From Gnetum montanum (taxonomy: Eukaryota; Streptophyta; Gnetopsida; Gnetales; Gnetaceae): a DNA stretch of 64,000 nucleotides. The stretch is taken from contig MNCI01010070.1 of assembly GCA_015680685.1 (NCBI GenBank), forward strand, positions 68,835-132,834. The letters are read 5' to 3'. Made by a program: the position numbers and the translations under genes. The notes beneath the pieces are model-generated. The model had not been told where the DNA came from. It made no database searches and saw only the letters and a list, made by a program, of their open reading frames with translations. Below are positions 45,740 through 57,728 of this stretch, piece by piece (position 1 is the stretch's first letter; the number at the start of each line of letters is the position of its first letter).

Positions 45740-47150
45740 TCAATCCCAAAATGAATCAAGTAATAAAATGAAAAAATTGAAAAGCTTCTTAAGAAAGAAT
45801 TCATCTATCATATTACAAATAGTGATTAGATGAGCCCACTCATTCTTATACCTAAGAATAATAATGAAATATGTAGTCTTCAGTTATTAAATATAATAAC
45901 CTTCAAATATCATTTTTCATTATCATTCATTAACAAAGTACTAGATACTATTGTAAGATACAAGTACTATAGTTTACTAGATGAATATAGTAGCTACAAT
46001 CAATTTTATATAGCATTAGAAGACCAAGCCCAAACAACATTTCCAAGTCCTTTGGAAACTTTTTCATACAAAAATATGTTCTTTGAGCTTTGCAATGACA
46101 CTATAACTTTTAGCATTCTATCCTCAATATCTTCTAGAAATAGACTCGTAATGATGTGGAATTCTGCATAGATGATATATATTTTGAGCATACATTGAAA
46201 CATATTGAGTAGTTATTGAAGTAATGTATAAAGAAAAACCTTAATCTCAAGCAGAAAAAGAACCACTTGATGGCCCTAGATGGCATTATTCTAGGTCATT
46301 TCATATCAAAAAGAGGGATAGAGATAAATCTAAGAAAGATTAGAGTCATCCAAAAAATCACATAGGCCAAAAATTATTAAATATGTTTAATCATTTCTTA
46401 GACACACTAAAAATGAGGTATTAGCCTAACAGTAACACTCTTAATTTGAAATCTCTAAGTCATATGTTTGATTCTAGTTGGCAATGTTGAGTTATAAAGT
46501 TCTAATTAGACTATATATCTTGGGGTGTACATATATTACAACTATTTTTGGTTCCAACACATTCCACCCCCATTCCTTAGACTCATTAACTACTTAGGGT
46601 ATTTCATTGAAACTTTCTCCAAGATTGAAAAACTACTAGTGGAATTAACAAAGAAACATGGGTTATTTAAATTGACTAGTGAATGTGAATAATCATTCAA
46701 AATCTTAAAGAAAAAACTTATAGAAACACCAATTCTATAAGTCCTAAACAAGTCCAAATCATTCCACATCATAATTAATGCATCCAACTATGCCTTATTA
46801 GTCATACTCATGTAGCTAGATTATCAAAAACATCCATATTATATCCACTACATAACTAGAAGCCTTGCTAGAGTGCAGATCAACTACACTACCACTTGAA
46901 TGGACTTGATGATAGTAGTGTATGTGCTAGAAAATTTTAGACATCATGTGCTTGAACATCCTGTGTATGATTACATAGATCATAGTATTATATGGTTTCT
47001 AATGAAGCAACTAATGGTTATTTCTTATGTCATACGATGGCTAGTCACATTGCAGGAATTTGATATTACAATGTTAAATAAAAATGACTCTAATAATGTA
47101 GTTTCTAATTATTTATATTGATTGCAATAAAATGATACTATGAATGGAAA
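45740..47150 (+). pseudogene. Isolated Athila-like RT-RNase H fragment
   Basis: The RT N-terminus MSPLILIPKNNN and INKVLDTIVRYKYYSLLDEYSSYNQF parallels the RT at 61.7 kb (VVIVPKKDD, VDQVLDTI, FYSFLDGYSGYN). Later DDI (about 46168), a LIL-HFISKRGIEINL block, RNase H as IIINASNYALLVILM, QINYTTT and VLENFRHHVLEHPVYDYIDHS, ending NNVVSNYLY at 47121. Multiple stops. Integrase does not follow within the remaining space before the 47.4-kb LTR. Confidence 0.7.
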
Positions 47151-47417
47151 TAGCCTATAGTGATCTAAAGAAGTGCTACAATTTTCTAACCTTTGTAGAG
47201 AAAATATATTTTAAAATAGGGACCTAACACCTCTATTCCACAATGCATCTAAATAAAATTTCAACTTATACAACTCAGGGAAGTTCATTCTAAGTAGTAA
47301 GTATTCAAAAAATTTAGCTCATCTCATCTTTTTAGAAATTGAGTAGTAATTTGGGAAGAATAAATCAAGGAAGAATACATTCTCAAAAACTTAAGAAAAA
47401 TGGAGAGTATAAGTTGT

Positions 47418-48626
47418 TTTAAATGTGATGCTTTTGTAGGACATGAAGGAAAGCTTAAGAGATGACATATACAAAGAGATGATAGAGTGGGAACCACAAG
47501 GACTTGCTGAACAAGAATAAAAACTACATCAAGATGTCAAAGAGAAAACTAAAAGGTCTTAAGAGATCTTGGACAAAGACTTCATTAGAAAAATAGAAGC
47601 CAGGATAAAGATGAAGACTACAACAAAATCGATAAGTTACCAAGATCATAGATAAGCCAAATCAATGAAAGAAAGCCTTAGGAAGCTAAGCCCAAAATCT
47701 GAGAAGACATTTAAAAAAAGCATAAGACATCTTGGCTGAAGTATAGAAGAAGTAGAGAGAATATCCTAGAAAAATAGTAGATGTCTACCATCAGGAGAAG
47801 ATTTCCACATGTAAACATCTCCTAGATGACATCTCCCTTAGATATGATATGTCTACCAAAAATTCAGGTCTAAACAATGAGATCCCCTAATATCAAAGAA
47901 GACGTCTCCCCTAGCCATTAAATAATCATGGCATGGATTTCAAGGTGATTTCCAAAACATTAAGGCTATAAGAAGACTTCATTCTCTTGAGAAATGTGCA
48001 AGTGTGGTGCATGAAAAGTCACTATCAAAGTAATCATTTCATATTGTACTTGTGCACCTAATTTATCATATCACTTAGTTGTTATTGTACTTTATTATCT
48101 TATCATCTATGTTGTTGAATTGAGTGTTATTATGTTGTACCTTAAAGTAGAAGGACTAGCAAATCAGTTGCATCCTTTCCTTTTAAGTTTTGTTTCTCTT
48201 TTGTTGCCCTACAAGATAGATGTGCTTCTTGCAAGAAGGCATTGTCCTTAAGCTCATTGGAATCCTGCAAGATGAAGTGTTGGTGTAGCACCACAACACT
48301 CTAGAGCGGAGCTCAAGTTGTAAAGGTTGTGGGATCTTGGAAATCACTTTTTGAGCTTGTTGGGACCTTGCAAGATTGAGAGAATTCATGGCATCAAATC
48401 ACTCTAGAGTGGAGCATAGAGATTATACAAGGTGTGATACCCTTCAAACCATTTTTGAGAAAAATAAAGTTTAGAGATGGGCAAGTGATCTATCCTCCAA
48501 GTGTAGACTACCCAAGTTGGAAAACCATGTTAAAATTGGTTGTGTTCTTTGTGGCTGAAAATTTTAAGTTGGGAAACTTATTCATCCCTCCTCCCCTCTG
48601 CCCACTTCCAAGTTCTAAAATCCACA
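47418..48626 (+). mobile_element. LTR of family D, second copy (uninterrupted)
   Basis: Homologous to the split LTR at 34077-42026. Starts about TGTTTTAAATGTGATGC and ends about ATCCACATTA. GATGTC / GACATC words are scattered at 47726-47906 upstream of GGCTATAAGAAG (about 47964), a TATA-like site. The 3' third shares GTGCTTCTTG, CTCTAGAG..GAGCT and AAACTTATTCA. Ends are approximate. Confidence 0.5.
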
Positions 48627-51600
48627 TTAGATAGGTAGGTAATGATCACGTTCTCACTCTATGATCATAAGTACCAACTACATAATGAGACAAAGTAAAA
48701 GTTACATGTTGCTAATATGGAGTTGGTGATTCTCAAGGAAACATTTACATACTAACAAGATGTTATACAAAACCTAGTTAAAAGAATGATAGAATACTAG
48801 GACCTAAAGGCACAAGTGTAAGAATTTAATATTAAATGTAATAAATTTTTTATCTAGTTTGTTGAAGTCAACAAAATGTTCCTAAAGCTACTATGCCCAT
48901 AAGAATTACCTACAACCACTAACTTGGCCAACCTAGCTTAGGTAGTTAAAACCCATAGATTGATGAGGAAAAACTAAGGATGCTCCTAGATTCTTTGTGC
49001 AAGAAGGAACTAGTAGCAATAGTAGATTAACTACAACAATAGTTAATGCACAAAGAGCCACCTTCACCAAGAATCATTTAAAGACCTATCATCGATAATT
49101 TTTTAAAGTTTTAAAACTTGTAAATAATTTTTTAATTTTTTTCATGCCTCTCAATATTTTTTTATTATTTATAAAACATCTATTTAAATGAAATTTGTAA
49201 CATAGCACTCATTTCAGTTAGTAAGTTTGAGTCACTCCCATAATTTTATAACAAACTCTATCTTGATTGTAATAACTAAAGGACAAGTTTCTAGTTAGTC
49301 GTAGGGGTATTATAAATAGTAAAATTATCAGTTATGACATTTTCACTATTACATTTTTTTTATGTCTCTTGGATAACTCTAATTACCCAAGAACCTTAGT
49401 CTATGAGAAAACTCAACATATAATTCATCATATTAACAAATTCATAATTCCTAAATATGCACACACATCATTCTACTTAATTACATCTTACAATACTCAC
49501 CAACTACTCCTAGTCTTACTTCATACTCCACTAGTTTATTACAAACTTATCTTGGCTCATCTTTACAAATTACTAATATAGATATGAATATAGTTATGGT
49601 GGCCACTTTGATCTAGCTTACAAATGATTTTCATAGTTTACTTTCTAATGTAACCTTCCATATGGTCTTTTTGCTTATTCCATAAACTAGACCATACTAT
49701 TTATAGAGTCTTTACTACTTCTTAAACTTATGAGCCACCTCTTTAACCTTTTAGTTATGGTGCTTGGGTGCTAGTTATCAATCCTGTGATTTGTGATATC
49801 TTATAGAACCTCTTCATTTTTTTTCAGTCACTAACTATTTCAATGTTAATATTTATGTATGTCATGACCTCCATATATTTCAAACTTCTATTCTTATTAT
49901 TTCTTAGTATTCTTCTCTTATTAAACCATTAATTCTTACTTTATCTTAATTCACTACACCCATTCATAACTTGGTTTCTAGTTGCTTATATTTCATAGAA
50001 ATGTTGTAATGGTTCCTAAATTATGGTTGACATCTTTTTATTATGAAATAATTATGAATAATCAAGAAGGATTATGAAACTAATGATTGTACACGTTTTA
50101 CTTATATGATTCAACAACAACTATGATATCATATCCATAATATTGTAGTTACAATGTCATCTGTCATCATGTGATATTGTAAATGTGATGTATCTAGGAT
50201 TGGTATCAACTATAAATACCATCCACCTATCAAATTTAATCCACCATTTGATCATATTTTAGCTAAACTCTATTAATTTATTTGTATGATTCTACTAGCT
50301 ATCAACAAGTATCCAAAACATAGCTTAAAGTAGTTATACAATGTCTTTATAGAAGTGGAATATATAGATACACATTGTATGAAAAATAATATTTTTTCTT
50401 AATTTTTGTAATTGCATTGATCTAGAGAAGCATTACTACACTTAGTATTAAATACAAGGTTTTGGTTCAAATGAAAGACTCATTCAAACACTTTTACAAG
50501 TGGTTATGAACGATGGATGATATGTCTAAAGTCAAGAGAACAAATCCTAGTCTTATGCTTTTTGAGGATCCAAATATTAAACAAAATGTGCTCTAACTCA
50601 AAACTTAGCATTAAGAGATCATTGGAAGTGCTAGGGAAATGTTATCAATGATCTTTAGTTTGTGTAAAATATTTTTGTATGCCTACGTTAGTTATGATGA
50701 CTTGTGATTAAAATACTTTTTTCTACTAGTTTATTCTTGTGACAATCCAACACAGTGATTCCATCATGAATTGAATAGGAGACAATGTATGGGATCAGTG
50801 CTTCTTATTACAATATTTGGAATTGGTATGAGTGATTGTTCTTATTTTTATTGATGTTGTAAAAATTTCTAGCTTGAATTCCTTAAGAACTTTATAATTT
50901 TATGTTACAATGTGAGATTTTTATATTCATGTGTTATGGTATAATACTTGGATTTTCATCTAAGGATCCTTTTCCAATGATGCCTTAATGGATTAGCCCG
51001 TGATCCATAAACAAAAAATAACAATGCCTAAAATTTTTTTTCCTTAAAAATATCATATTTTTAGAAAGTGTTCCCATTAAAGTTTTTCTAGGAAACACTT
51101 TTAGTAATAAAATTTTTGAAAGTTTAAATATCTTGGTTCTTTTATTTATATTTTTCTCATCAAGAATTTTATTTAGTTCATGAAATAGTGGTATGGATTA
51201 TGGGTGATGATCCACCCCTATATAAACAACATGATCCATCATTATTTTCTTATTAGTTTCTAAAAAGAAAATTATTAATATGCTTAGTTGAATGACTCAA
51301 TTAAAAAAATAGTGGAATATGTGAGAGTGCTCCTAGAAGAGAAGCAACTTTGATGGATAGGTTTTCTATGTTCATCATCCCTCCCATGTATCACATCATG
51401 AACAATTAAGAATTTTGGAATATTATTTTCTACCTATTTGATGTGATTCTTTTGGTTGCCTATAACAATTACATTAGATAGTGATTCTTATTTTATGAGA
51501 GATATTGGCAAGTTGTATTTCTGATGTTAAGCAATTTGATTTAATACCCATAAAATTGATATCTCGCTATTTACATGTTTTCATATAAGATATTGAAAAA

Positions 51601-53251
51601 ATAACTCAGTAAGAGTTTTGTATTTGAGTAGGGAGCATAAATTTCTATTATATCTTCAAGTAAGAAGCACATATTTTCTTTTGTAACTTCAAGTAGAAAG
51701 CATAACTTCTTGAAATGAAAGTAAAATATGATTGGCCTAGCACAACCACTTCCTTAATGGATTAATGCATCATTAAAATAATAATAATAATAATAAATTT
51801 ACAAAAAAAATTAAAATAAAAATAAGCCCAAAAGAGGAGAGAATGAAAAATAAAAAGAAAAAGAGAGAGGTAAAAAGATAGGCAAGGAGCATAACATTTT
51901 TCTCAAAAGGAAAGTGTTCCTACAAAAATGTTCTTCTGCAAATCTACAAGAACACCTACATGAATCAGACATTTAAGCATATGATCCATAGATGTAAATA
52001 GTCTTTGGAATGATATAATCCTTAATAAATTAACAATTAAAAAATGAAGTAACACCAAGCTCTAATCAAATATGAAATTAACCTACCACTCACAATCTAA
52101 AAATAACAAGAAGAATTGATAGAGAATAATAAATTTCATGATAGATTCAATAAAATCTAAGTAACATGGATAAAATATAAATGGTATAGATATACTTAGA
52201 ACAAGTTGGAAGAATATAGCAAATAATAGGCAAGAGACCAATATATTAGATAGGTTTTATGTTTCTCTTTCTAGTAAACAAATATGTTCTTTATCTAATA
52301 AAATGGATGATAAAATAAATTGGATATTCAAATTTAAAAATTAACCTTAGTATATGAGAAAAATGAATCTTAAATGATGGATTTTGATGCCTTACAAGTT
52401 GATAGATGAATGGAAGGTCTACTAGAGCTATTTGGGGTTGATTTAGAAATTAAACAAGTTCATTTTTAGATTTTGTCTGATAAGTAGTGTTGGTAGGTGA
52501 TGTAGTGATGAAGATAGATGATTTAGTGATGCCAATATTGGGTAGGTGATGCTGACATTGCATTAACAAGCTCACGCTACTAGTGACACTAGTACTAAGA
52601 ATTAGCTAAGGGAATATAGATGATGTTGGAATGATCATGGAGCATGCAAGTGATGTGATAGAATTAGGTACTAGTGCTCTAGATCTCTAAAATCTAACAA
52701 GTTCTCTCATATCTCAAGAAATCTACCTCCAATTGATGCTAGAAACCAATATTTACATTGTCAAAATTTCTTAAAATCACTCAAAGTTTAGTGCAATTAA
52801 CTTGGAGTTTATTTTTGGCAACTTGAAGTATGTGTCATATACAAGTGGTGTTGATGAAGTAAGCAAGTGATCCAATGACATTGACATTTTGTGTGTGTGT
52901 GTGTGCGCTACAAGTAATATTGAAATAGTATGTGAGCAACTAACACTAACATTTCATGTGCATGTGTCATACGTAATGCTAATGTTGCATTGCATGTGCT
53001 GCAAATGATATTGATGCTATGTTTATGTGTGCTATAGGTGACATTGATGTTACATCACATGGGGGTCACCTAAATAAAGCATGTTGATTCAAGCCTTGCA
53101 AGACCTATAAAAGTGCCAAGATTAATGTTCATCATCCAAATGATGATGTGTACTAGTTATAAAAGACTCAACATGGCTTGAAGTATGATCCAAAGGTGAT
53201 TATTTAGGCATTGAAGTGTAGGAAATGCTGATTAGCGTCACTTCTAATTAG
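48627..53251. other. Long gene-free region
   Basis: No domain recognised on either strand. Open frames up to 70 codons (for example 49369-49581) are within what AT-rich DNA gives by chance. An (AAT)n run lies at 51775-51796. Probably very old transposon sequence. Confidence 0.4.
52800..53060. repeat. Degenerate TG-rich tandem repeat with (GT)7
   Basis: Phrases of the form GTG(T/C)..ACA.GT.ATATTGATGTT recur five times at 35-65-bp intervals. (GT)n at 52891-52905. Similar GATG-rich sequence precedes it at 52480-52560. Confidence 0.4.
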
Positions 53252-54118
53252 CAGTGAGTATACCCTACATCCAACCATATGAATCATAAGTGTTTATGCA
53301 TGATCTAGTCAAATTCCAAGGACTTATAGCTTTCTAATTACACTAGTTCTAGGAGGTGAATCAACTATTGCAATCATTATCTTCCTAGTTACACTTGCGA
53401 GTACAAGGGTAAGGTTAAGTATAACTAAGGCATATGATTTATATCATTTTTATATTTTTATGTTTAAGTCACCTAAGAATGAAGAAGAGTGACTAAAGAT
53501 ATTTAATTGCTAATTTAATTTAATCAACTAGCTAACACTTAACTAATCCTAACATATGCATCCATTCCCACTTGCCATACACATCTTGAACATGTCTAAT
53601 GCTACTGGGTTACCAAACATTAAGAGTTACTAGGATTACCAAGCATCACACTTATGCTTGAAGTAGTCGTACTTATGTGTTTTAATTAATCACTATTTAA
53701 TCTAGCTTAATTAATTACTTAAAATTAAATTAAATTTCTTAAAATAGTAAATGCGTAAAGAAAATAATTAATCTATTTCAAAGTGCTACAAGGTTTATCA
53801 GAAAGCTCATCTTTATTGCCGCACACATTGCAATGCCTAGGTACAATAGTGCTCAAATAAAAATCTATAGACTCTTTGACTCCTACTATGGGCACTTGGA
53901 AAATATTCTAACTTTTGAAAAGAAAAACTACTAGAGCTTCACTTTAACTTATGAAAAAAATGCCATAAATGTGACAAAATGTGCACATTTATAGGAAGAA
54001 ATAGGATGCCCTGTCGATGGACATACATCAATGGGTCAAACCCTATGTTGACAGGATCACATCGATGAGATCCCATTGATGGCATCCCATTGATGCAGCC
54101 AACCCATATGCATCATCA
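53252..54118 (-). repeat. LTR C, relative of the element B LTR, ~867 bp
   Basis: Plus-strand left part: TGAGTATACCCTACATCCAACC against TGAGTGGCGAGGTACCCCTACACTCAACC in B. Middle: CATCCATTCC, ACACATCTTG and GCTACTGGGTTACCAA are shared. Right end: AGCCAACCCATATGCATCATCA against AGCCAGCAAATTCATGACTCATCA. Beyond the end, CCCCATGGCTAAATGAAAAC matches the interior flank of B (CCCCATGACTGAATGAAAAC). No duplicate flank was identified. Confidence 0.8.
53986..54096 (-). promoter_or_regulatory. U3 promoter, LTR C: six CATCGATG-type palindromes and TATA box
   Basis: 8-mers TGTCGATG, CATCAATG, CTATGTTG, CATCGATG, CATTGATG and CATTGATG start at 54012, 54026, 54043, 54060, 54074 and 54088 (spacing 14, 17, 17, 14, 14), identical to the right LTR of B. 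The minus-strand TATA-like CCTATAAATG is at about 53995-53986, the same distance from the array as in B. Confidence 0.75.
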
Positions 54119-54299
54119 TAGCCCCATGGCTAAATGAAAACTGATCCTTGAGTTCTTTACAAAATTTGGGAAGGTATGCGATTATTGACACACAAAACAA
54201 ACACATAAAAAACATGACAAAAACTAAGTTCCTAGAGTGTATAATTTTACATTAATTACAAATTTTTTTATGTTCATGACAACAAAATTGAACACTGGG

Positions 54300-57181
54300 A
54301 AAAAATTGACCAACATAATTCGTTAGATGGTGCAAAGACATTAGAGAAGATCAAATGGTCCCAAGTGGTGGAGGCTCCAAAGGGCCTTCTCCTACTTCAA
54401 GTGCAAGCAATGGTTGAGGTGGTTGTCATTGTCCTATGGCAACTGCAACTTCTGGTGGAAGATGAAAGGCTTTTAATAATGCCTTCATCTTCTCCTTCTT
54501 ACACTGGGAATCATTGAAAGTTCACAAAGCTTCACCAATGTGAGCTGGAATGGAAATATCCCACAAATAAGACATTGTAGGGAATAGCTTCTTAACATTC
54601 ACAAACTAGGCAGAAAATTGTTTATGTTTGATATCAAACACTCTAAGTACATTGTGCAGCTCCTTGTAGTTGTTCATTCTCTCCACTAGATTCTCAACAA
54701 TTGATCATTGATTAGTGAATTCTTCTTTGAAAACCTCATGTTTGTCATTGGTAATCTCAAGCTTCTACTTTTTGTCTTTGTAATACTTGAACTTTAACTT
54801 GCACAATAAGTACAAGCTAGCCACTTATTTCTCCAATTTTTACCATAGCCTAGTAGTAGTTAGCATTGCCAAATTTGCATAATGAAGATTGGCAAGCTCC
54901 ATGTACTCCATCATTTCCTCAATCTTCAGCACTTTCATGTTGATCTCCACTTTGTTGTAGTCATTGAGCCCATCAAAGATAGACTGCCAAACATCACCTC
55001 CTTCCTTGAACAATGAAAGGGCATCATTGAATTTTTCCTTCATCATCTAGATGTGCTTTTCATTAATTTATTTTTGTAGATTAACCTGATCCTTGTAATT
55101 GACTCTCTCAATTTTGAGAGCCTCATTTTTCCAAGTGGCTATGTCTATTACAGATTTTTTATTAAGAGCTTAAACTTCCTTCATGGAGATATTTTAATTT
55201 TTTATTATTAATCTCCTCAGTTAATATTTTACTCTAGCTAGCTACTCCTACTATTAATAGATAAAATCTTGCATCCACTGCTTCTACACATCAACATTAT
55301 GTAGGCAATGATTTTCTATGGTCAAAATTACCCTCTCTTGATGCATCTAGACCAAATTCTTCTAAATGGTGTATGTTTTCACATTGGCCATGGACTCATC
55401 AAAGACAACTATTTCCTTCTCATTTTCAACCTTTTTGAGCTTGTCCTCAAGCTACTTAAAGGCTTGATCCCTTATTAGTGCAGGGTTGAAAAATGCAGGA
55501 TTAGCAAGATGGGCTCTTAATTCAACAACCTTTGTAGCTAAGCATTGGTTTTATGCTTGGGTTATTTCAAGTTGTCCCTCCAATATGATGCACTTGCCCC
55601 TTGCTTCTAGTAGCTTTGATTGGATTGTAATGATTGTATTCGAAAGGTCAAAGATATCCAAAATCAGTTGTCCAATTACCACCAATTGGTCCATCAACTC
55701 CTTAAGCTAGTCTGCACTTAATCAATTGCTAACTATTCCTACAGATTTCTACACATCTCTGAGTGTAGAAATGTCTAGTACATATGTTGCAAGTGCATTC
55801 AATGCTTTAACAATTCTATCAACAAATACATCTACTATTGTCTCTTGCTGATGGTGCTACATCACCAAGATAGTTGCCCCCTCACCCTCCTCCAAATGAA
55901 CCAAGAATGTATTGACATTTCCAAAGATATCTAGGAATTACTACTATTACAAGAGAGATACCATCACCTCTCAAGCATTAGGATTTGATCTTACAGGTAG
56001 GTGCATTTTTTGGGCTATGAAAATTAGCCCACCTTCTTCCATTTGGTTGATAGTTCAAGCCACTTCATTAAGGTTACTCATTATTGGATGATACACAAAT
56101 TGATCACCATCACTTGGTCTTGCTCGCTACTCCTGCTCTCTTAAGAGCTACTCTCAAATCTTGTGCATGCACTCAAGGGTAGCATAGGAATCTAACACTA
56201 TTTTTTGAGTGGATGGTGGATGTGGTGGTTTCTACTCCTTTTCTTGGATGATTTTGGTAGGCATCTTATCCTTCATCATCTCCTCTCAAAAAGTGAATGG
56301 AGCACATTGAACAATGTCATTTGTATAGTGTGTTATGCTATCCCTCTTGCATAACTTCTAAATGATACATGGGAAGGGGAGTGTCTCCATTTCATGTCCA
56401 TTTTCCTTAAACTATTTCTCTATCCTAAGATATATTAGTTGTGGAAGGTTGACAAGGAATTTACTGCTTAGAGTGGCACATGCTTGGGAGGAGAAAGTTG
56501 TGATCTTACTTGGCCTCATCGTTAGATTAAGGTAAAAGGCCACACTCCTTATGATTAAATCCATAATACCACTAAGTCCATTCTTTCTTAATGTTAGGAT
56601 CTACTTGCATGGGAATTTCAACAAGGTTTGCCTCAATTTCTAGTAACCCAAGGGCCTCTATGATGGCTTTCACTAAGTAGGACACTTAAATATCATCCTT
56701 AATCTTGACTATAGAATCAGCATGCCGATTATTCCTAAGAAATTATGTCTCTCCTATGTACCATTCCTATCTCTCCCATGTACCACTCCCTGCTAGAAGT
56801 GATTGTAAGCCACATGGGAGAGTTCTAAAATTGAGTCTTAACTTCTAAAGGTTTCAACTCCAAGAAAGGTTTAAATTTTAAATCTTAAAGCACTAATTTC
56901 TAGACCTCCTTGTTCACAATCTACTTGAGCCAAGCCTCAATCAAGGTAGCCTCAAGGTTCAATCTAGGTTCTAGTGCCTCATCTTAGTGAGATTGTTCTA
57001 TTGCAATCACTTCTTTAGGAATCTATTAGATAGATTCCACTTTGGGATCCTTCTAAAGAGGTTCCATGCTATGGGTCTCTGCTTAATCATGGAACTATTC
57101 TTGGCCCCTTCCCATTCTTGGTTGTTTGTCCCTTGGTTCGGATAGTCCTTCTTCCTATGTGTGCTTTCCCTTAGGTGCCAT
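54300..57181 (-). pseudogene. Transposase_32-like ORF remnant (element C)
   Basis: Starts at ATG 57181 (MAPKGKHT, stop, EEGLSEPRDKQPRMGRGQE), homologous to ORF2 of element B. The best preserved core is near 56500-56310: ACATLSSKFLVNLPQLIYL, RIEK, FKENGHEMETLPFPCIIQKL, CKRDS. This fits the 'IN-II ... LPFPSLIT-LC' part I remember of Transposase_32. The rest to about 54300 has coiled-coil-like fragments (KIEEMMEYMELANL at about 54920). Frames shift repeatedly and stops are many. It ends about 180 bp from LTR C, the same layout as B. Function unknown. Confidence 0.5.
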
Positions 57182-57599
57182 CTATGGTCAAAAAATAGCC
57201 AAGGATTAACATTCAATGTGTAACTTATAACATTTAAGGACCTTTCACATTGGGCAGTTACACTTAGGCTAAGTTTGAACCATGCTAGATTGATTATTTT
57301 ATTATTATTTTGATAATTGTTAACTTAGAAGGTCACCAGAGCTTTTTGGAAACATTTAACTCTCATAATTTGATGTTTTCATGTTGATTTCTTTATTAAA
57401 CCTTGTGGGAGTTAGAAATTTTTCCAAAAAAAATTTCATCAAACACTTAAGGTTTGTGGCCCCCACAATAAAGAGCTTACCTCTGATAGCTATAAGTTCA
57501 AAGACCTAAGTAATTCAAACAAAAAATTAGAAAGATATGGCTCTTGGAAGGTTCTAGACTCTTAAAAATTGAAAAACTCTTCCCTCATTTTGAAGCAAA
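57182..57599. other. Leader-like non-coding stretch
   Basis: Between the ORF start at 57181 and the TATA box near 57630. No coding signal. It could be the R-U5/leader of a 5' LTR belonging to the 57.6-kb promoter. Confidence 0.35.
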
Positions 57600-57624
57600 T
57601 GTAAAAATCACTAAGTGTGGCCAC

Positions 57625-57728
57625 CTATATATAGGCAGGTGGATCCCTACATCAATGGGATCCCATATATGGGGTCCCATTACACATGGGCTCAATAGAT
57701 AGGTACCCATCTATGAAGCCTATGACCA
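57625..57728 (-). promoter_or_regulatory. U3-like promoter C2: TGGGATCCCA palindromes and TATA box
   Basis: Palindrome centres lie at about 57643.5, 57660.5, 57674.5, 57691.5 and 57704.5 (spacing 17, 14, 17, 13). Sequences are GTGGATCCCT, TGGGATCCCA, TGGGGTCCCA, TGGGCTCAAT and TAGGTACCCA. A minus-strand TATA-like box (CCTATATATAGG, itself palindromic) is at 57634-57624. It sits 445 bp upstream of the ORF start at 57181. CATCAATGGGATCCCAT links it to the words in LTR C. Confidence 0.6.

Noticed and set aside
42190-47150. A copia element from the INT-RT order
   Set aside because: RT (LLDEYSSYNQ) and integrase (ENGPQF) motifs are Ty3/gypsy-like.
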